The translations under genes were made by a program, and so were the position numbers. The notes below the pieces were generated by a model. It searched no databases. It saw only the letters and a list, made by a program, of their open reading frames with translations, and was not told the origin of the DNA. Of a stretch of 42,774 nucleotides of DNA, positions 41,039 through 42,774 are shown piece after piece. Every line of letters begins with the position of its first letter. Position 1 is the first letter of the stretch. Source of the DNA: Candidatus Caldarchaeum subterraneum (GTDB lineage: Archaea > Thermoproteota > Nitrososphaeria_A > Caldarchaeales > Caldarchaeaceae); the NCBI GenBank assembly GCA_937934305.1, contig CALHAG010000004.1, positions 1 to 42,774 of the forward strand, written 5' to 3'.

Positions 41039-42774
41039 ATGTCAAAACGAGATGTTAGACATCTAACAGGTCGCGGCTCCTTCGTCGACGATATTGCTTT
41101 GCCGAATATACTTCGCTGCGTGTTCGTTAGAAGCAGTTACCCACACGCCTTTGTACGTGGTTTGAAAACGCCGCAGAACACTTCAGAAGCCAAAATATTC
41201 ACATGGAGTATGTTGAGTAAAATTGTGAGACCATTTTACCTTTCTTTCCCGTTTGAGGGATGCAGGAATTTGGAGGTTTCTCCCCTAGCCAACCAGCGGG
41301 TGAGATACGTGGGTGAGCCTGTGGCCGCTGTCGTGGCCGAGGACCTGTATGTGGCACAAGACGCTGCAAACAGTGTTGAAGTTGAGTATGAGCCGCTGCC
41401 GCGTGTTTCGGACATGTTCAGCTATGGGGATACGCTTTACGATGGATGGGATAATAACACGATGGTCAAGTTTTCGAGAAAATATGGAGACCCTTTTGGT
41501 GAGATGGAGAGAGCTGAGGTAGTTGTTGAGGAAAGAATAGCTACACATCGGGTGTGTCCCGCCCCTATGGAAACAAGGGGTGTGGTTGCAAGCTACGATG
41601 CTGGCCGCGGGTTTTTGACGGTTTGGTCGCCGAACCAGAACCCTCACATGCATAGGACCGTTCTATCAGAGGTTTTGAACCTTCCAGAGAGCAGGATAAG
41701 GGTGATATCTCCCGACATAGGAGGAGGATTCGGACAAAAAGGCCATACCTACGCTGAGGATGTTGTAGTCGCGGCCTTGTCAATTTTGACGGGTAGACCA
41801 GTCAAATGGATTGAAGAAAGACGCGAAAACTTCATGGCTGCAGCCCAGTCGAGAGAACAAGTTCACCTTGTCAAAATCGGGGCCGACAAGAATGGAAGAA
41901 TAAAATCACTCATAGACGAAGCATATCTCGACCTAGGCGCTTATCCCCTGATACCGCATAGCTATCTCGAGCTTGCCCATGTGGTAATAGACATGCTTCC
42001 AGGCCCATACCGCATAGAAAACTACGCCGCCGAAATCAGCCTAGTTGTAACAAACAAGACGCCGGCGGGTGCATACAGGGGCTTCGGCCATCCAGAAGCG
42101 ACCTTTGTTCGCGAAAGAGCGCTCGATATCTTAGCTGAAGAAATAGGACTAGACCCTGTCACGATAAGGAAGAGGAACCTTATCTCCGCATCCGACATCC
42201 CCTACATGGCTGCTACGGGGATGATTTTTGACAGCGGCAGGCCTTTAGAGACATTTGAAACACTTGTCCAACAAGCAGGTCATCATGACGGTGGAGATTG
42301 CGAGGTTGTTGGGGTTGGATATGCAGTTGGTGTGAAAGGCTCTGTTCCAACCATGAGCGGTGTATCGCAGCGCTGGGGTTCGAGCGAGGCCGCTATGGTC
42401 AGACTGTCTATGGACGGCAAACCTGTTGTGTTCTCTGGCGCAGTTTCTATGGGTACGCGTCTTGACAAACTCTTGGCCAAGATTGTATCCGAGATCTTGT
42501 CGGTGTCCGAGGAAGATGTAGAGGTAGTGTTGGGAGACACCTTGTCAACACCCTTCAGTACAGGCCTCTGGGGTAGCAGAGGAGCCGTTATGGTTGGCGG
42601 AGCCGTTGCCAAGGCCTCGACCATACTTCGCCGAAAAATTCAACACATCTCATCGATATTGTTCGAATGCAGGCCTGAGGATGTTATCCTCGAAAACGGT
42701 AAAGTGTTTGTCAAAGACGCCGTGGAAAACGGGCTAACCCTATCTGAGCTTGCGTGGAAGGTGTACAACAATCC
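41039..42774 (+). CDS. Molybdenum hydroxylase large subunit, second copy, partial (3' end beyond window)
   Basis: 578 codons are visible, with no stop before the right edge. It begins MSKRDVRHLTGRGSFVDDIALPN, the CoxL-type start, then VGEPVAAVVAED, VWSPNQNPHMHR, GGGFGQKG near 227-234, and AYRGFGHPEATF near 344-355. The loop is AYRGFG, not AYRCSFR, so this is not a CO dehydrogenase of form I; it fits hydroxylases of N-heterocycles, aldehydes or related substrates. FAD and 2Fe-2S partners are not in the window on this side. It is not a copy of the 11005-13188 gene: the N-terminal and loop segments differ. Confidence 0.9.
   Translation, partial: MSKRDVRHLTGRGSFVDDIALPNILRCVFVRSSYPHAFVRGLKTPQNTSEAKIFTWSMLSKIVRPFYLSFPFEGCRNLEVSPLANQRVRYVGEPVAAVVAEDLYVAQDAANSVEVEYEPLPRVSDMFSYGDTLYDGWDNNTMVKFSRKYGDPFGEMERAEVVVEERIATHRVCPAPMETRGVVASYDAGRGFLTVWSPNQNPHMHRTVLSEVLNLPESRIRVISPDIGGGFGQKGHTYAEDVVVAALSILTGRPVKWIEERRENFMAAAQSREQVHLVKIGADKNGRIKSLIDEAYLDLGAYPLIPHSYLELAHVVIDMLPGPYRIENYAAEISLVVTNKTPAGAYRGFGHPEATFVRERALDILAEEIGLDPVTIRKRNLISASDIPYMAATGMIFDSGRPLETFETLVQQAGHHDGGDCEVVGVGYAVGVKGSVPTMSGVSQRWGSSEAAMVRLSMDGKPVVFSGAVSMGTRLDKLLAKIVSEILSVSEEDVEVVLGDTLSTPFSTGLWGSRGAVMVGGAVAKASTILRRKIQHISSILFECRPEDVILENGKVFVKDAVENGLTLSELAWKVYNN

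Noticed and set aside
42283-42624. Antisense ORF at the right edge
   Set aside because: It lies over the clear Mo-hydroxylase reading frame and is rich in Pro/Thr/Ser typical of a shadow frame.

Overview
The window is a densely coded archaeal chromosome segment of balanced base composition. Archaeal markers are aIF2-gamma, L7Ae, S28e, L24e, archaeal-type GluRS, TFS, RpoL, Csl4, Dph2, EF-1alpha and an isopentenyl phosphate kinase route to isoprenoids. Many genes start with TTG or GTG. First genes of transcripts have a TATA-like box about 25-29 nt before the start codon, so they look leaderless; several internal genes have a GGTGA-type ribosome site or a 4-nt stop/start overlap. The gene content resembles the Nitrososphaeria/Aigarchaeota part of the Thermoproteota, possibly a Caldiarchaeum-like thermophile. 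That placement is an impression, not proven here.

Layout. 1-2736 (minus): rpl7ae, rps28e, rpl24e, ndk, aIF2-gamma and a PIN-domain gene. 2852-4576 (plus): GluRS. 4551-9609 (minus): a tightly overlapped unit of dihydropyrimidinase/hydantoinase-like amidohydrolase, MEMO protein, mevalonate kinase, isopentenyl phosphate kinase and type 2 IPP isomerase. 9698-13982: a molybdenum hydroxylase of the xanthine dehydrogenase family, with FAD and 2Fe-2S subunits on plus and the Mo subunit convergent on minus, followed by a helix-turn-helix/phosphoribosyltransferase-like regulator. 13979-16239 (minus): information-processing operon dph2, csl4, rpoL, tfs. 16315-22245 (plus): FAD amine oxidase-like protein, gamma-glutamylcyclotransferase-like protein, a 1,046-residue helicase, a HAD nucleotidase-like protein and a flavin reductase-like protein. 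22226-25096: a small sulfite-oxidase-fold molybdoprotein and a membrane pyrophosphatase. 25144-26370: tRNA-Arg(TCG), a TIM-barrel epimerase-like gene and tRNA-Ser(GCT). 26412-29198 (minus): nitroreductase, prephenate dehydrogenase, and a chorismate mutase-aminotransferase fusion. 29259-31858 (plus): an exported membrane protein with an ABC ATPase and permease. 31907-34074: S10, EF-1alpha and a membrane-anchored PCuAC-type copper chaperone.

The right-hand 8.7 kb (34105 to the edge) is the most interesting part. It holds a luciferase-like flavin oxidoreductase, a UbiD decarboxylase, a complete ECF-type importer (two ATPases, T and S components), a close-looking homolog of enamidase (the ring-opening enzyme of nicotinate fermentation), and the start of a second molybdenum hydroxylase large subunit. 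I read this as a candidate archaeal system for importing and breaking down an N-heterocyclic compound such as nicotinate. With the hydantoinase plus Mo-hydroxylase module at 8-14 kb, the window carries two separate candidate N-heterocycle modules and three Mo-cofactor proteins.

I see no insertion sequences, CRISPR arrays, rRNA or long non-coding stretches. No intergenic gap exceeds about 200 bases, and the longest ones hold tRNAs and promoters.
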